Shown here in pieces: positions 43,631 through 52,444 of a stretch of 64,000 bases of DNA. A program made the translations under genes and the position numbers. The first letter of the stretch is position 1. Every line of letters starts with the position of its first letter. The DNA is from Labrys sp. KNU-23 (GTDB taxonomy: Bacteria > Pseudomonadota > Alphaproteobacteria > Rhizobiales > Labraceae): assembly GCF_008330945.1 (NCBI RefSeq), contig NZ_CP043489.1, positions 1,995,501 to 2,059,500 of the forward strand, given 5' to 3'. The notes beneath the pieces were generated by a model, which saw only the letters and a list, made by a program, of their open reading frames with translations, did no database searches and was not told the DNA's origin.

Positions 43631-45202
43631 CTACAGCTCGCCCTTCTTCATGCTGGCGGCGATGAAATCGGCCTGCCGGATGGCGAGCGCCACGATGGTC
43701 AGTGTGGGATTCTCGGCGCCGCCGCTGGTGAACTGGCTGCCATCCGAGACGAAGAGATTCTTGATGTCGTGCGTCTGGCCATGCTTGTTGACCACGCCGT
43801 CGGATGCCTTGGCACTCATGCGGTTGGTGCCGAGATTGTGGGTTGAAGGATAGGGCGGCGTCGGGAAGGTCCTGACGGCACCAACAGCCTCATAGATTGC
43901 CCGTCCCTGCCGATAGGCATGGTTGCGCATGGCGGTGTCGTTCTCGTGGTCGTCGAAATGCACGTTGGCGACCGGCATGCCCGCCTTGTCCTTGACGGAG
44001 GAATGCAGGGTGATGCGGTTGGCCTCGCTCGGCATGTCCTCGCCGACGATCCACATGCCCGCCATGTGGTCATAGCTGTCGAGCGCCGAGGTGAACGAAC
44101 GCCCCCAGGCGCCGGGATCGAGGAACGCCGCCATGAAGGGCAGGCCGAGCGAGAGCGTCTCCAACTCATAGCCGCCGGCAAAGCCGCGCTTGGGATCGTG
44201 GCGCGCCTCGTCCCTGACGATACCGGCCATGGTGGTGCCGCGATACATGTGCACCGGCTTTTCGAAAACGCCGTAGACCGAGCCGGTGGTGTGGCGCATG
44301 TAGTTGCGGCCGACCTGGCCCGAGCTGTTGGCGAGGCCGTCCGGGAACAGGTTCGAGGCCGAGTTGAGCAGCAGGCGCGGGCTCTCGATGGAATTGCCGG
44401 CAACCGCGACGACACGCGCCTTCTGGCGCTGGGTCTTGCCGTCCTTGTCGAGATAGACCACGCCGGTGACCTTGCCCTTCGCGTCATGCTCGATCTTGAC
44501 GGCCTGGCTGTTCGGCCGGACCTCGAGATTACCGGTCTCCTCGCCCTTCGGGATCTCGGCGTAGAGGGTCGACCATTTCGCGCCCGATTTGCAGCCCTGG
44601 AAGCAGAAGCCGATCTGCTGGCAGGAGCCGCGCCCGTCGCGCGGCTGGCTGTTGATCGCCATGCGCCCGGTATGCACTTCCTTGTAGCCGAGCTTCTTGG
44701 CCCCGGCTTCCAGCACTTTGTAGTTGTTGTTGCCGGGCAGGCCGGGAATGTTGTTGGTGCGCGTCACCCCCATCTTGTCCTCGGCCTTGGCGTAATAGGG
44801 CTCGAGTTCGGCGAGGGTGATCGGCCAGTCCAGGAGATTGGCGCCCGGCAGGCTGCCATAGGTGGAGCGGATCTTGAATTCGTGTTCCTGGAAGCGCAGC
44901 GAGGCACCAGCCCAATGCACGCTGGAGCCGCCGACCGCCTTGACGATCCAGGCCGGCAGATTGGGGAAGTCCTTGTGCACGCGCCAGCTTCCGGACGTGG
45001 TGCGCATGTCCTTCCAGGCAAGCTGGCCGAAGCTCTCCCACTCGTCGTTGACGAAATCCTCGATCTCGTAGCGGCCCCCTGCTTCCAGGATCACGACCTT
45101 CACGCCCTTGAGGGCCAGTTCTGTGCCCAGCGTGCCGCCGCCGGCGCCGGAGCCGACGATCACCACGACGGAATCGTCGTTCAGATCAAAAGGAGCTGCC
45201 AT
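43631..45202 (-). CDS. GMC-family flavoprotein oxidoreductase (membrane dehydrogenase large subunit)
   Basis: This 523-residue protein is a GMC-type FAD enzyme. The FAD loop is VVIVGSGAGGGTLG (Gly17-x-Gly19-x-x-Gly22), followed by LEAGGRYEI, SSVHWAGASLRF, VVAVAGNSIESPRLLLNSAS and the C-terminal NLFVSDGSQFTSGGAENPTL of the GMC_oxred_C domain. It resembles the large subunit of gluconate/sorbitol-type dehydrogenases, which act with a small subunit and a cytochrome c. Both partners are encoded upstream in the same direction. GGAGG precedes the ATG. The substrate is a sugar, polyol or sugar acid by family. Confidence 0.92.
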   Translation of the reverse strand: MAAPFDLNDDSVVVIVGSGAGGGTLGTELALKGVKVVILEAGGRYEIEDFVNDEWESFGQLAWKDMRTTSGSWRVHKDFPNLPAWIVKAVGGSSVHWAGASLRFQEHEFKIRSTYGSLPGANLLDWPITLAELEPYYAKAEDKMGVTRTNNIPGLPGNNNYKVLEAGAKKLGYKEVHTGRMAINSQPRDGRGSCQQIGFCFQGCKSGAKWSTLYAEIPKGEETGNLEVRPNSQAVKIEHDAKGKVTGVVYLDKDGKTQRQKARVVAVAGNSIESPRLLLNSASNLFPDGLANSSGQVGRNYMRHTTGSVYGVFEKPVHMYRGTTMAGIVRDEARHDPKRGFAGGYELETLSLGLPFMAAFLDPGAWGRSFTSALDSYDHMAGMWIVGEDMPSEANRITLHSSVKDKAGMPVANVHFDDHENDTAMRNHAYRQGRAIYEAVGAVRTFPTPPYPSTHNLGTNRMSAKASDGVVNKHGQTHDIKNLFVSDGSQFTSGGAENPTLTIVALAIRQADFIAASMKKGEL

Positions 45203-45390
45203 GGTTCTGTCTCCTCCAAGGCGCCTTGGGCATGGACGGGCTCGTCTCAGGCGGCAAGGACGCGTCGAACCAAAGAATGAGAGTAAAAATGCGTTCTCGC
45301 TGAAACGCGCTTTGCTCGGGAATGGGTGCCGCCGGCAGGAAGAACCGGCCGGTCAGAATGATCGAGGGAAGCCGATACCTGCGGACCGGG

Positions 45391-45927
45391 TCAGAGCCAC
45401 TCGATGTCGGAGAAGCCGCGGTTGATGTAGCCGCCCTTGTCGGCGGAGGAGCCCTCATAGCCGAAGAGCGGCCAGACCTCCTTCTGGTTGTAGAGGCTGA
45501 CCACGAGGCCCGAGCGCACGGCACCGAAGAAGGGCGATGCCTCGACCTTTCGAAGAATCGCAAGCCTCTCCTCTTCCCAGCCGAGATCGGCGTAGCGCTT
45601 GCCCCCTGCCGCGGCGGCCAGCCCGTCCAGCGTGGTCACGCCGTCCTCGAACAGCGCCTTGCTGGCCGCATCCTTGCCGGCCTTGGCATCGAAGTCCTTG
45701 ACAGCAATGGCGTAATAGCGATCGGGCAGCCGATCGTGGGGATAGATGTCGCGTGACATCCGGATCAGCGTTTCCAGCGTCTCCGGCTTCAGCGCGGTAG
45801 CGTCCAGCGCCCAGGCCTCCCGCGGGCAATAGAGCGCTCCGCCGGCGACCACCAGCGCAACGCCGGTTGCAGCCGAGACGATAAAACCGCGACGGGACAG
45901 TTCACCTGCCTGCCTGGCTTTCTTCAT
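45391..45927 (-). CDS. Gluconate 2-dehydrogenase subunit 3-type protein (Tat-exported)
   Basis: This 178-residue protein is the small (gamma) subunit of a membrane GMC dehydrogenase. A twin-arginine signal is clear (LSRRGFIVSAATGVALVV, Arg12-Arg13), and the body matches the subunit 3 family (ALKPETLETLIRMSRDIYPHD, KAGKDAASKALFEDGVTTLD, SLYNQKEVWPLFGYEGSSAD). It would carry the flavin subunit to the periplasm by the Tat route. The ATG at 45927 begins the signal. It lies upstream of the GMC gene with a 188-base gap holding a partial repeat. Confidence 0.9.
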   Translation of the reverse strand: MKKARQAGELSRRGFIVSAATGVALVVAGGALYCPREAWALDATALKPETLETLIRMSRDIYPHDRLPDRYYAIAVKDFDAKAGKDAASKALFEDGVTTLDGLAAAAGGKRYADLGWEEERLAILRKVEASPFFGAVRSGLVVSLYNQKEVWPLFGYEGSSADKGGYINRGFSDIEWL

Positions 45928-46021
45928 GTTGTCCTCCCTGCTTGTTGCGCCGGGGCTGCCATCGGCGCCCCGGTCTGCCGTTCTTGTGACGCCGAGCGGC
46001 CGCGCGCAGGCGGCCGGCGGG

Positions 46022-46414
46022 CTATTTGTAGCGCCCGCCCCGCTGCAGGACCTCGATCTTGTAGCCATCCGGATCCTGGATGAAGAAGAAGCGCGCGGCC
46101 CCCGAACCATCCGGGAAGGAGAGGGTCTTCAAATCGCCGGGCACGAGGCCGAGGGCCGAGACCTTCGCATGAACAGCCTCAAGGTCCGGCACGGAGATCG
46201 CCAGGTGGCCATAGCCATCCCCGAGCTGATAGGGCTCGGTACGGCCCTTGTTGACCGTCAGTTCCAGCTCGAAGCCGGTCTCGTCGCTGAGATAGATCAG
46301 GGTGAAACTCTCGAAGGCGAAGCGGCCGGCGACTTCCAGCCCAAAGGCCTTCCGGTAGAAATCGACCGAACGCTCCTCGTCGAGAACGCGGATCATGCTG
46401 TGAATCATGCCCAT
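46022..46414 (-). CDS. VOC-family protein (lactoylglutathione-lyase-like)
   Basis: This 130-residue protein has the VOC fold with the glyoxalase I layout: MIHSMIRVLDEERSVDFYRK, FGLEVAGRF, LELTVNKGRT, GYGHLAISVPDLEA, RFFFIQDPDGYKIEVLQR. The positions of His5, Glu at about 51, His71 and Glu at about 125 fit a four-ligand metal site, so a lyase is likely. It sits between the cytochrome c gene (12-base gap) and the dehydrogenase small subunit, suggesting that it detoxifies or isomerises a product of that pathway. Confidence 0.88.
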   Translation of the reverse strand: MGMIHSMIRVLDEERSVDFYRKAFGLEVAGRFAFESFTLIYLSDETGFELELTVNKGRTEPYQLGDGYGHLAISVPDLEAVHAKVSALGLVPGDLKTLSFPDGSGAARFFFIQDPDGYKIEVLQRGGRYK

Positions 46415-46426
46415 GGCAACTGGCCT

Positions 46427-46831
46427 CTACTTTTGAACGCTGAGTGACTTGAGATAGGCGATGATCCGCGCCCGCTTGGCGGGATCGGCCTGGCGATAGG
46501 GCATGGTCGAGCCCGGCCGGAAGGCCTGGGCATTGGTGATCCACTTGTCGAGATTGTCGGCATCCCAGGTGAAGCCGGCATTGGCGAGGGCAGCCGAATA
46601 TTTGTAGCCCGGATAGGTTCCCGCCTCGCGGCCGACGAGACCGGCCAGATTCGGCCCCTGGCGTGGCCCTGCCTTGGGATCGACGACGTGGCAGGTGCCA
46701 CAGCTGGTGACGAACTGCTTCTGGGCGGCTGCGAGATCATCGTCCGCCTGGGCGGTGGAGATGCTGAGCAGCCAGGCTCCCGCCATGACGGCAAGCGCCT
46801 TGCCCATCCCTCCCTGCGTCCCACCCATCAT
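46427..46831 (-). CDS. Periplasmic class I cytochrome c
   Basis: This 134-residue protein has a signal peptide (ALAVMAGAWLLSISTAQA) and a single haem site CGTCH (44-48). Met110 (STMPYR) is the expected second axial ligand. It belongs to the cytochrome c550-type family and probably accepts electrons from the GMC dehydrogenase encoded three genes on. The start is uncertain: ATGs lie at 46831 and 46807. Confidence 0.92.
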   Translation of the reverse strand: MMGGTQGGMGKALAVMAGAWLLSISTAQADDDLAAAQKQFVTSCGTCHVVDPKAGPRQGPNLAGLVGREAGTYPGYKYSAALANAGFTWDADNLDKWITNAQAFRPGSTMPYRQADPAKRARIIAYLKSLSVQK

Positions 46832-46990
46832 GACCGCCTGCTTCGTTTGCGACTATGGCCAGGAGGTTAGGTGCCGGCTTCGGACACCGGGTAGTAATAT
46901 TGCATTACACGTCGAGAATTCGGAAAATAGGCCGGCTGTCGGCCTAGGCGGCGCGGGAGTCGGCGGAACCGGGAGCAGCCGCTCTCGATC

Positions 46991-47302
46991 CTACTCCGCG
47001 GCAACGAGGTCGAAGGCGGCGGGCCGGCGCGAGGCGGCCGGTCGCAGTTCGGCAACATATTTCAGGCAGCAGCAGCGCAGGAGCGAAGTAAAGTTGCGGA
47101 CGTCGCCGTGCAGGTCCAGCACCTCGTCATGCAGGCGGGTGACGAAACGGCCGAGCGACATGCCCTGGTCGACCGCAAGCTCCTCCAGAATGTCCCAATA
47201 GACGGCTTCGAGGCGAATCGAGGTCGCATGCCCCCCGATGCGCACCGAACGCGTGTGCGTCTCATAGGTCTCCGGCGGCTGGGAGGCGAACAGATGACAC
47301 AT
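46991..47302 (-). CDS. Ribbon-helix-helix domain protein
   Basis: This 103-residue protein carries a ribbon-helix-helix (RHH_4) segment: TRSVRIGGHATSIRLEAVYW, then EELAVDQGMSLGRFVTRLHDEV. These proteins bind DNA as dimers or act as toxin-antitoxin-like regulators. A CCC triplet (LLRCCCLK) in the C-terminal half is odd but common in this family. It lies between the dehydrogenase operon and the MFS gene and may control either. A G-rich ribosome site precedes the ATG. Confidence 0.82.
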   Translation of the reverse strand: MCHLFASQPPETYETHTRSVRIGGHATSIRLEAVYWDILEELAVDQGMSLGRFVTRLHDEVLDLHGDVRNFTSLLRCCCLKYVAELRPAASRRPAAFDLVAAE

Positions 47303-47445
47303 GGCATTCCCCCGATCGGCGCGTCCTTGCGGGGCCTGCCGATTGCGGCACGTCGCAAGACGCTTTGCTTTCTTTGACTCTTTCCAAAGAGAGCGGCTCT
47401 GTCAATCGGCGAACGCCGCGCCCGGGCGTTCCTGGTATCGAGGTG

Positions 47446-48858
47446 CTATTTCGCACCCGCCCGCCGGACCCTGAGCTCGTTGCCGGCCCTGGCATCGAGG
47501 CCGATCATGTCGAGGATGGCAATGAAAGCGATCAGTCCGATCACCGCGAAGGCAATCTGGAAATCGACCAGCGGCAGCGAGCCGTTCGTGCCCGGGAACC
47601 ACAGCTCCGCCAGCCTGAGCGCTGCGGCCGCCACACCGACGCCGAGGCCCATCGACATCTGCTGGGCGACGTTGAAGAGAGTGTTCGCCCCGCTCATGCG
47701 CGCCTCCGGCACGTCGGCGAAGGCGATGGTGTTGAGTGCGGTGAACTGCATCGAGCGTGTCAGGCCGCTGGCGAACAGCAAGGCGCAGATCAGCGGGAAG
47801 GGCGTCGCCGGCGTCAGCAGCGCATAGGAGGAGATCAACACGGCGTTGAGGAGACCATTGCCGAGCAGCACCTGGCGGAAGGTAAAGCGCCGCAGCACCG
47901 GCGTGGTGAAGGGCTTCATCACGATGTTGCCGGCGAACACCCACAGCACCAGCAGGCCGGCCTGATAGGCGTCGAGCCCGAAGGCAAGCTGGAACATCAG
48001 CGGCGCCAGGAAGGGCACGGCGCCGATGGCGACGCGGAACACCGAGCCGCCCAAGATGGTGATGGAAAAGCTGCGGATGCGCAGGGCCCAAGGATCGACC
48101 AGGGGATGTTCGGCCCGCCTTGCGTGGAGAACGGCGACTGTCGTGACCACGGCGCTCGCCCCCAGCCAGATCGCCGCCAGCGACATCGAGCTATCCTGCC
48201 GCGAGATCAGGTCCAGGCCATACATCAGGCCGAAGCAGGCAATACCGATCAGGACGAAGCCGATCCAGTCGAATGGCTTGGCGCCATCCGGCTTGCCGGC
48301 GGGAATCAGCTTCATGGTGAGGATGAAGCCGATGATGCCGAGCGGCACGTTGAGGAAGAAGATCCAGTGCCAGGTCGCATAGGTGGCGAGGAAACCGCCG
48401 ATCGGCGGACCAAGCACGGGGGCCGCCAGGCCGGGCCAGGTGATGGTGGCGATCGCCCGCATCAAATCCTGCTTGGCGGTGTTGCGCAGCACGATCAGCC
48501 GGCCGACCGGCACCATCAGGGCGCCGCCGACGCCCTGCAGGATGCGTGCCGCCGTGAAGACCGGCAGGCTGGTGCTGAGGCCGCACAGGATGGAGGCGAG
48601 CGTGAAGATCACGATCGCCCAGCCGAACACCGCGCGCGGGCCGTATTTGTCGGCAACCCAGCCGCTCGCCGGGATCAGCACGGCCAAGGTGAGCAGATAG
48701 GCGGAGATGCCGATATTGAGGTCGATCGGCTGCACACCGAAGGAATCGGCCATCTGCGGCAGGGCGCTGACCACAACCGTGCCGTCCAGCATCTCCATGA
48801 AATAGGCGCCGGCGACGAGGAAGGCCAGGATGGAGCTGCTCGCCGGCTTGGATGTCAT
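47446..48858 (-). CDS. DHA2-family MFS drug exporter
   Basis: This 470-residue membrane protein fits the 14-helix DHA2 family of drug:H+ antiporters. The motif D1-type start FMEMLDGTVVVSALPQMA and the loop GWVADKYGPRAVF (MFS motif A) lie in the first 80 residues, and RILQGVGGALMVPVGRLIVL is motif C-like. I chose the ATG at 48858. The exported compound is unknown. Confidence 0.92.
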   Translation of the reverse strand: MTSKPASSSILAFLVAGAYFMEMLDGTVVVSALPQMADSFGVQPIDLNIGISAYLLTLAVLIPASGWVADKYGPRAVFGWAIVIFTLASILCGLSTSLPVFTAARILQGVGGALMVPVGRLIVLRNTAKQDLMRAIATITWPGLAAPVLGPPIGGFLATYATWHWIFFLNVPLGIIGFILTMKLIPAGKPDGAKPFDWIGFVLIGIACFGLMYGLDLISRQDSSMSLAAIWLGASAVVTTVAVLHARRAEHPLVDPWALRIRSFSITILGGSVFRVAIGAVPFLAPLMFQLAFGLDAYQAGLLVLWVFAGNIVMKPFTTPVLRRFTFRQVLLGNGLLNAVLISSYALLTPATPFPLICALLFASGLTRSMQFTALNTIAFADVPEARMSGANTLFNVAQQMSMGLGVGVAAAALRLAELWFPGTNGSLPLVDFQIAFAVIGLIAFIAILDMIGLDARAGNELRVRRAGAK

Positions 48859-48999
48859 AAAGGTCGGTTCCGAAAACGAAGGCGGCAGGACTTGCCTGCC
48901 GCACCATTGGTCGGACCATAGAAAAAGAAGAGGAACCTGGAAAGAGAAAGCTGAAGGTGGCCTAACACGACAGTTGCTGTTTTCATCCAAGCGGGATTG

Positions 49000-49026
49000 G
49001 GAATGTCAGCCGGAGGCTGACATTCC
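49000..49026. repeat. Perfect 12-base hairpin
   Basis: GGAATGTCAGCC and GGCTGACATTCC face each other across three bases. No T run follows on either strand, so it is not a classic terminator. It lies about 70 bases downstream of the TauE gene stop. Confidence 0.7.
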
Positions 49027-49097
49027 GCACATCCTGCGTTCCTTCATGCAAACGCAACTATCGCACCAAAAGAGAACGATCATTTCCAAATTCACCT

Positions 49098-49847
49098 TCA
49101 GCCATAGGCCCTGACGAAAAAGGCCACCGTCATGCCGATCGCGATCGCCAGGGTAGCGAAGCGCACGGTGGCAGAGGGCAGCCGCCGGCCGGCCTGGGCG
49201 CCGAGATAGCCGCCCGCGAGCGCCCCGCCTCCCACCATCAGCGTCTCTGTCCATTCCACCGCGCCGGCGAGCGCAAAACAGAGCACGGCGGCGCTGTTGG
49301 CGGCGGTGACCATCAGCGTGCGTGACGGGTTCAGCGCCTTGAGGTCGGCACCATTCAGAAGGCTCCAGGCCGCGATCATCATCAGGCCGACGGCGCCGCC
49401 GAAATAGCCACCATAGAGGCCGAGCAGGACCTGGATCGCCAGCACCACGACGGGCCCGGCCGTCAGGCGCGCCCGCAGCATGGCGCCAAGACGCGGCCCG
49501 GCCGCCAGCATGAGGGTGGCGACCAGCAGCAGCCAGGGCAGCAGCTGGTCGAACATGGTCGTCGGCGTCCACAACAGCAGGAGCGCCCCCGCAAGGCCGC
49601 CGGCCAGGGTGACGGCGAGCATCCATCCGGCCGGTGCACCGCAGATCGGATCGAAGCCGCTGCGATAGACATAGGCACTCGCCGCGCCGCCGGGATAGAG
49701 CGCCACCGTGCTGGAAGCATTCGCGGCGACCGAAGGCACGCCGGCAGCGATCAGGGCGGGCAGCGTCACGAAGGAGCCGCCGCCCGCCATGGCGTTCATC
49801 GCACCAGCAAGCAGACCGGCACCGGCAAGCAGGAAAAAGTCGGACAT
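49098..49847 (-). CDS. TauE/SafE-family membrane permease
   Basis: This 249-residue protein has about seven or eight membrane helices in the TauE/SafE pattern: two similar halves with the glycine-rich GAMNAMAGGGSFVTLPALI and GLYGGYFGGAVGLMMIA. Known members export or import sulfite, sulfoacetate or other organic sulfonates. AGGAAGAC precedes the ATG at 49847. It is divergent from a LysR gene 82 bases away, its probable regulator. Confidence 0.9.
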   Translation of the reverse strand: MSDFFLLAGAGLLAGAMNAMAGGGSFVTLPALIAAGVPSVAANASSTVALYPGGAASAYVYRSGFDPICGAPAGWMLAVTLAGGLAGALLLLWTPTTMFDQLLPWLLLVATLMLAAGPRLGAMLRARLTAGPVVVLAIQVLLGLYGGYFGGAVGLMMIAAWSLLNGADLKALNPSRTLMVTAANSAAVLCFALAGAVEWTETLMVGGGALAGGYLGAQAGRRLPSATVRFATLAIAIGMTVAFFVRAYG

Positions 49848-49902
49848 GCCGTCTTCCTGCCATTCACCCGGGGCATTGACAATCGGGAAGATCCGAGCAC
49901 TC

Positions 49903-49921
49903 CCTTCGGAAAAAACGAAGG
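49903..49921 (+). promoter_or_regulatory. Hairpin overlapping the LysR ribosome site
   Basis: CCTTCG and CGAAGG pair across seven bases; the right arm includes the GAAGGA ribosome site 7-8 bases before the LysR start, so the hairpin could hide it. It could also be a DNA operator for autoregulation. Confidence 0.45.
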
Positions 49922-49929
49922 AACGAGCC

Positions 49930-50838
49930 ATGCGCTTCGATCTCACGGATTTGCGCCTGTTCGAGGCTGTGGCGCGAGCGGGCAGCATTTCCGGCGGCGC
50001 AGAGCGCATGCATATGGCGCTTGCCTCCGCCAGCGCCCGGGTGAGTGGTATGGAGGCCGCGCTCGGCACCGCCCTGTTCAACCGCAGCCGCCGCGGCGTC
50101 GAGCCGACCGCGGCCGGACGGGCACTGCTGCACCATGCCCGCGCCATCACCGCCCAGGTCGAGCAGATGCGGGGCGAATTGCTGTCCTTCTCCTCTGGCC
50201 TCAAGGGCGAGATCCGCATGCTCTCCAACACCGCCGGGCTGGTCGAGCTGGTGCCGGCGGCATTGCGCGTCTTTCTCGCCAGCCATCCCGGCGTGGACAT
50301 CGACATCGAGGAAAGGACCAGCGCCGAGATCGTCGAGGCTGTCGGCGCCGGCACGGCCGAATTCGGCGTGATCGCCGCCACCGCCGATCTGGCGGAACTG
50401 GAAACCCGCGCGCTCGGCGTCGATCGCCTGGTCGCGATCACGGCCGGCACCAGTGCGCTCGCCTCCCGGCCCGAGATAGGCTTTTCGGAACTGATCGGCG
50501 AACCCTTCGTCGGCCTGGCCGGCGGCGCCCTCACCGACCATCTCGCCCGCCAGGCCACGCGGCTGGGACGGCGCATCGCCTATCGCGTCAGGCTTCGAAG
50601 CTTCGATGCCGTCGCCCGGCTGGTCGAGGCCGGCATCGGCGTCGGCGTGCTGCCGCTCGCCGCCGTCGAGCGCTATGGCAGCCAGCATCTTGCCGCACTG
50701 CGGCTCAGCGACGGCTGGGCCGACCGGCAGTTGGTGGTCTGCGCCCGTTCCCTCGCCGGCCTGTCGATGCATGCCCGCCTGCTCATCGACGAACTCGAAC
50801 GGCAGGGGGTATCGCGCGTGACGAACCCGCCCGCCTGA
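49930..50838 (+). CDS. LysR-family transcriptional regulator
   Basis: This 302-residue protein has the LysR winged helix at the N-terminus (DLRLFEAVARAGSISGGAER, RVSGMEAALGTALFNRSRRG) and a substrate-binding-like effector domain from about 95. It is divergent from the TauE permease gene with an 82-base gap, so it probably responds to a sulfonate-type or other ligand and controls that permease and itself. The ATG at 49930 begins directly before the helix-turn-helix. Confidence 0.92.
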   Translation: MRFDLTDLRLFEAVARAGSISGGAERMHMALASASARVSGMEAALGTALFNRSRRGVEPTAAGRALLHHARAITAQVEQMRGELLSFSSGLKGEIRMLSNTAGLVELVPAALRVFLASHPGVDIDIEERTSAEIVEAVGAGTAEFGVIAATADLAELETRALGVDRLVAITAGTSALASRPEIGFSELIGEPFVGLAGGALTDHLARQATRLGRRIAYRVRLRSFDAVARLVEAGIGVGVLPLAAVERYGSQHLAALRLSDGWADRQLVVCARSLAGLSMHARLLIDELERQGVSRVTNPPA

Positions 50839-50843
50839 AGCGA

Positions 50844-51314
50844 TCAGGAACCGCTGCCATCCCACGGATTGAGCAAGGGAATGCCGAGCTTTTCGAAATC
50901 CTTGATATTCCTCGTGACGAGCGTGCAGCCATGCACCATGGCCGTCGCGGCGATGAGGGCATCCAGTTCGGCGAGGATACGTCCGGAGGCTCTTTCGAAG
51001 GCCCTCAGGCGCCCGGCCGTTTCCGCGACCTGGAGATCCACGTCAAAAATGCGGCCGTCGAACTGGGCGCGCAAGGCAAAGGAATAGGCCTGCAATTTTG
51101 TTCGCCGCTCAATGTCAGGCGCGCAGTGGATGCCGAATTCGAGTTCGTGGAAGACGATGACACTGATGACCAGGTCCGGATTGGCGCCCAGGAACGCCGC
51201 CACGGCCTGATGGGGCCGAGGGCGGGTCAGCTCCGAAACGATGTTGGTATCGATCAGGAAAGGCACGGTGATACCCGGGGCCAGGCGCTTGGTCTCATTC
51301 GATTTCGAACGCAT
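50844..51314 (-). CDS. VapC-type PIN-domain toxin
   Basis: This protein (156 residues from the ATG at 51314) is a PIN-domain ribonuclease of the VapC type. Asp22 in FLIDTNIVSEL, Glu in VFHELEFGI, and Asp in AELDALIAATA are the usual acidic residues, with LVTRNIKDFEKL near the end. A GTG at 51266 is an alternative start that begins right at the fold. It overlaps the antitoxin gene by about 20 bases from the ATG, typical of coupled toxin-antitoxin pairs. Confidence 0.9.
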   Translation of the reverse strand: MRSKSNETKRLAPGITVPFLIDTNIVSELTRPRPHQAVAAFLGANPDLVISVIVFHELEFGIHCAPDIERRTKLQAYSFALRAQFDGRIFDVDLQVAETAGRLRAFERASGRILAELDALIAATAMVHGCTLVTRNIKDFEKLGIPLLNPWDGSGS

Positions 51315-51561
51315 TGGGCCGGCCGGCCGAGCGAGACGGCGGCTCGAATTCTGCGCCACACGGCGTGTTTTCGACGAGCCAACGGCCTAGATGCACGGCG
51401 CCAGCCTTGCGCTGCAGCGCTTCGAAGTCAGCCATCGACAGGACGACACAAGGTTCTTGCGCGCCAATGATTTGCCGTTCGCCTCCGCGTGCGCGGCGCA
51501 GGACCTCCGACAGCTTCGCCTTCGCCTCCAGCACGCTCCAGACCGTCGCGGGAATGGACAT
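51295..51561 (-). CDS. Phd/YefM-type antitoxin
   Basis: This 88-residue protein is the likely antitoxin for the VapC-type toxin. The N-terminal half resembles Phd/YefM (VWSVLEAKAKLSEVLRRARG, then IIGAQEPCVVLSMADFEAL) and binds DNA; the C-terminal acidic tail would wrap the toxin. GAGG lies upstream of the ATG at 51561. Confidence 0.9.
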   Translation of the reverse strand: MSIPATVWSVLEAKAKLSEVLRRARGGERQIIGAQEPCVVLSMADFEALQRKAGAVHLGRWLVENTPCGAEFEPPSRSAGRPNAFEIE

Positions 51562-51673
51562 GGGCACCTCGGGATCACCAGAATCGCAAAAGCGTGTCGG
51601 CACAAGATTCGTGCAAAGCAGCGTTTCGCTAGACCGTATTTCAGGATTAATCTAGTCTAGCTTAGTCCATATA

Positions 51674-52444
51674 TCAAGCAAACACCATCTCGACCGTGCC
51701 GAGTTCGCCGAAATCGGCCGTGAAGGCCTGGCCGACGACCGCCTGCAGGATCAGCGGCCCGCCGCCGATGACGACGAGGTTGCCGGGCGGTACCTGCCGG
51801 CCGCGGCGCGCCAGATAGAGCGAGAGATCTGCGATGGCTGCCCTGACATCGGCCATCACCCTCTCACCATGGCTGCGGCCGACCTCGGCACCGTTCATGC
51901 TGGCGACGACCTCCATGCCCTTGAGGTCGGCCAAGTGCCGGTCGTAGACGGGCATGCCCCTGGAGGTTGCGACATGCAGGCCGAAATCGGCCGTCGCCGT
52001 CCAGGCATTGAGTGGCACGGCGCCCTTCGCCCGTCGGCCGAGGATCGTGATCATCGGCACGCAGCCGATGATAGCCTCCTCGATCTGCGCCGGTGCCATC
52101 GGACGGTGCGGATCGGGATAGGAATCCCCCATCAGCAGGCCGAGGCTCCATTCGGCGCCCAGCACGCCCGGCGGCAGGCGGAAGAGGCTATGACTGGGCA
52201 GCATGCTCGTACCGAGCAGCGGCCCGAACACCGGGCCGTCGCATTGCAGGATGCGTCGGGTGGCCGGGATCGTCGCCGTCGCAAAATAGCCGACGACATT
52301 GTCGTCCATGGCAGCAAGCGCCGAGTCCTGGACCTCCTCCGCCATCTGTTCCGATGAAATCAGGTGAAGCGGAAGATCGGCGATGCTGCCACCGGAACGA
52401 TGCAAAGCCAGCGCCTCACCGAGTTCGGCAATCGACGCCTTCAT
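51674..52444 (-). CDS. FAA-hydrolase-fold hydratase (2-keto-4-pentenoate hydratase-like)
   Basis: This 256-residue protein looks like a MhpD/FAH-superfamily hydratase or decarboxylase. Supporting segments are LHLISSEQMAEEVQDSALAA, GEWSLGLLMGD-like (EWSLGLLMGDSYP), CVPMITILGRR, and the C-terminal PPGNLVVIGGGPLILQ and GELGTVEMVF. GAGG lies six bases before the ATG at 52444; another ATG two codons earlier is too close to it. It has no linked catabolic genes here. Confidence 0.78.
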   Translation of the reverse strand: MKASIAELGEALALHRSGGSIADLPLHLISSEQMAEEVQDSALAAMDDNVVGYFATATIPATRRILQCDGPVFGPLLGTSMLPSHSLFRLPPGVLGAEWSLGLLMGDSYPDPHRPMAPAQIEEAIIGCVPMITILGRRAKGAVPLNAWTATADFGLHVATSRGMPVYDRHLADLKGMEVVASMNGAEVGRSHGERVMADVRAAIADLSLYLARRGRQVPPGNLVVIGGGPLILQAVVGQAFTADFGELGTVEMVFA

